Assembly (NCBI GenBank): GCA_002306075.1
Contig: DBRW01000069.1
Location: 1-6,191 of the forward strand
Length of the DNA: 6,191 nucleotides
Source of the DNA: Synergistaceae bacterium UBA1358
GTDB lineage: Bacteria > Synergistota > Synergistia > Synergistales > Synergistaceae
Reading direction: 5' to 3'
Shown piece by piece: positions 6,022 to 6,191 of this stretch (its first letter is position 1; each line of letters starts with the position of its first letter). The position numbers and the translations under genes are program-made. A model generated the notes under the pieces. The model saw nothing but the letters and a program-made list of their open reading frames with translations. It was not told the DNA's origin and ran no database searches.

Positions 6022-6029
6022 CCCCCTTT
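6022..6029 (-). promoter_or_regulatory. Ribosome binding site of the encapsulin gene
   Basis: AAAGGGGG on the minus strand, 8 nt before the ATG at 6011-6013. It fixes the start at MDILKRS, which matches the family N-terminus. Its strength fits a shell protein needed in many copies per cargo molecule. Confidence 0.8.
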
Positions 6030-6041
6030 AGTGTATAAGTC

Positions 6042-6191
6042 TTAAAGTTTGCCTATCCCAAGGTTGGGAAGGCTGCTTTCAGATGTATGTTCTCCGCCTG
6101 CTGCTTCCTCGTGTTCGCCCAGGGGAGCTGAAGTAAACAGATAGTCTTTCAGTTCCTTGTCCCATTCGTCCATGTTGCGGCGGATCCACTC
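6042..6191 (-). CDS. Encapsulated ferritin-like protein, C-terminal fragment with cargo-loading peptide (5' end outside window)
   Basis: Only the last 49 codons and the stop are in the window. The fragment begins EWIRRNMDEWDKELKDYLF, matching the last helix of encapsulated ferritins (EncFtn; the Rhodospirillum rubrum protein has a similar EWLRRN...W...LF segment). A flexible Gly/Glu/His-rich linker (TSAPLGEHEEAAGGEHTSE) leads to the final SSLPNLGIGKL. This tail is a typical encapsulin targeting peptide (LxIGxL type), which docks on the inner face of the shell. EncFtn proteins form ring-shaped decamers of two-helix subunits with a diiron ferroxidase site at the subunit interface; they oxidise Fe(II) but need the shell for mineral storage. 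The iron ligands lie in the missing part and cannot be checked. The encapsulin gene follows 28 bp downstream in the same operon. Confidence 0.9.
   Translation of the reverse strand, partial: EWIRRNMDEWDKELKDYLFTSAPLGEHEEAAGGEHTSESSLPNLGIGKL

Overview
The window holds two neighbouring operons, both read on the minus strand. The left two thirds (about 70-4610) is a compact type II-C CRISPR-Cas locus, in transcription order tracrRNA, cas9, cas1, cas2. The right end (about 5125-6191) is the distal part of an encapsulin iron-storage operon: the last 49 codons of an encapsulated ferritin, then a complete family 1 encapsulin, then a strong intrinsic terminator. About 500 bp of mostly AT-rich sequence without a recognisable gene separates them.

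CRISPR-Cas part. Cas9 is 1060 residues with all RuvC and HNH catalytic residues present, and it resembles Neisseria meningitidis Cas9 through to the C-terminal PAM-interacting domain. Cas1 and Cas2 follow with 14-bp gene overlaps. There is no csn2 or cas4, which makes this subtype II-C. The RNA just upstream of cas9 has the parts of a Neisseria-type tracrRNA: a 36-nt anti-repeat ending GCTATAATAAG, a CATCC hairpin, a CCGCAA linker and a long terminal hairpin. It ends only about 26 nt before the cas9 start codon, so it lies in the cas9 leader. The spacer array is not in the window. The anti-repeat predicts its repeat (beginning about GTTATAGC, ending about CGAAATGCTACA), and the array is most likely just left of position 1, past cas2.

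Encapsulin part. The ferritin fragment ends in LPNLGIGKL, a typical encapsulin cargo-loading peptide, and the shell protein follows 28 bp later. Together they should form an iron-mineralising protein nanocompartment: the ferritin-like cargo oxidises Fe(II) inside the shell and the shell stores the mineral.

Organism. This is a bacterium of moderate GC with strong AAGGGGG ribosome binding sites. Compact II-C Cas9 together with an encapsulin/encapsulated-ferritin pair would fit an anaerobic or microaerophilic lineage. Synergistota or a similar phylum is a guess that the sequence alone cannot confirm. The encapsulin operon reads like core genome, and the more AT-rich CRISPR cassette looks like an accessory block sitting downstream of its terminator.

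Neither system is new in kind. The most interesting details are the tracrRNA-cas9 leader arrangement with a possible hairpin over the cas9 Shine-Dalgarno, the changed PAM-reading residues in Cas9, and a cluster of hairpins in the gap.
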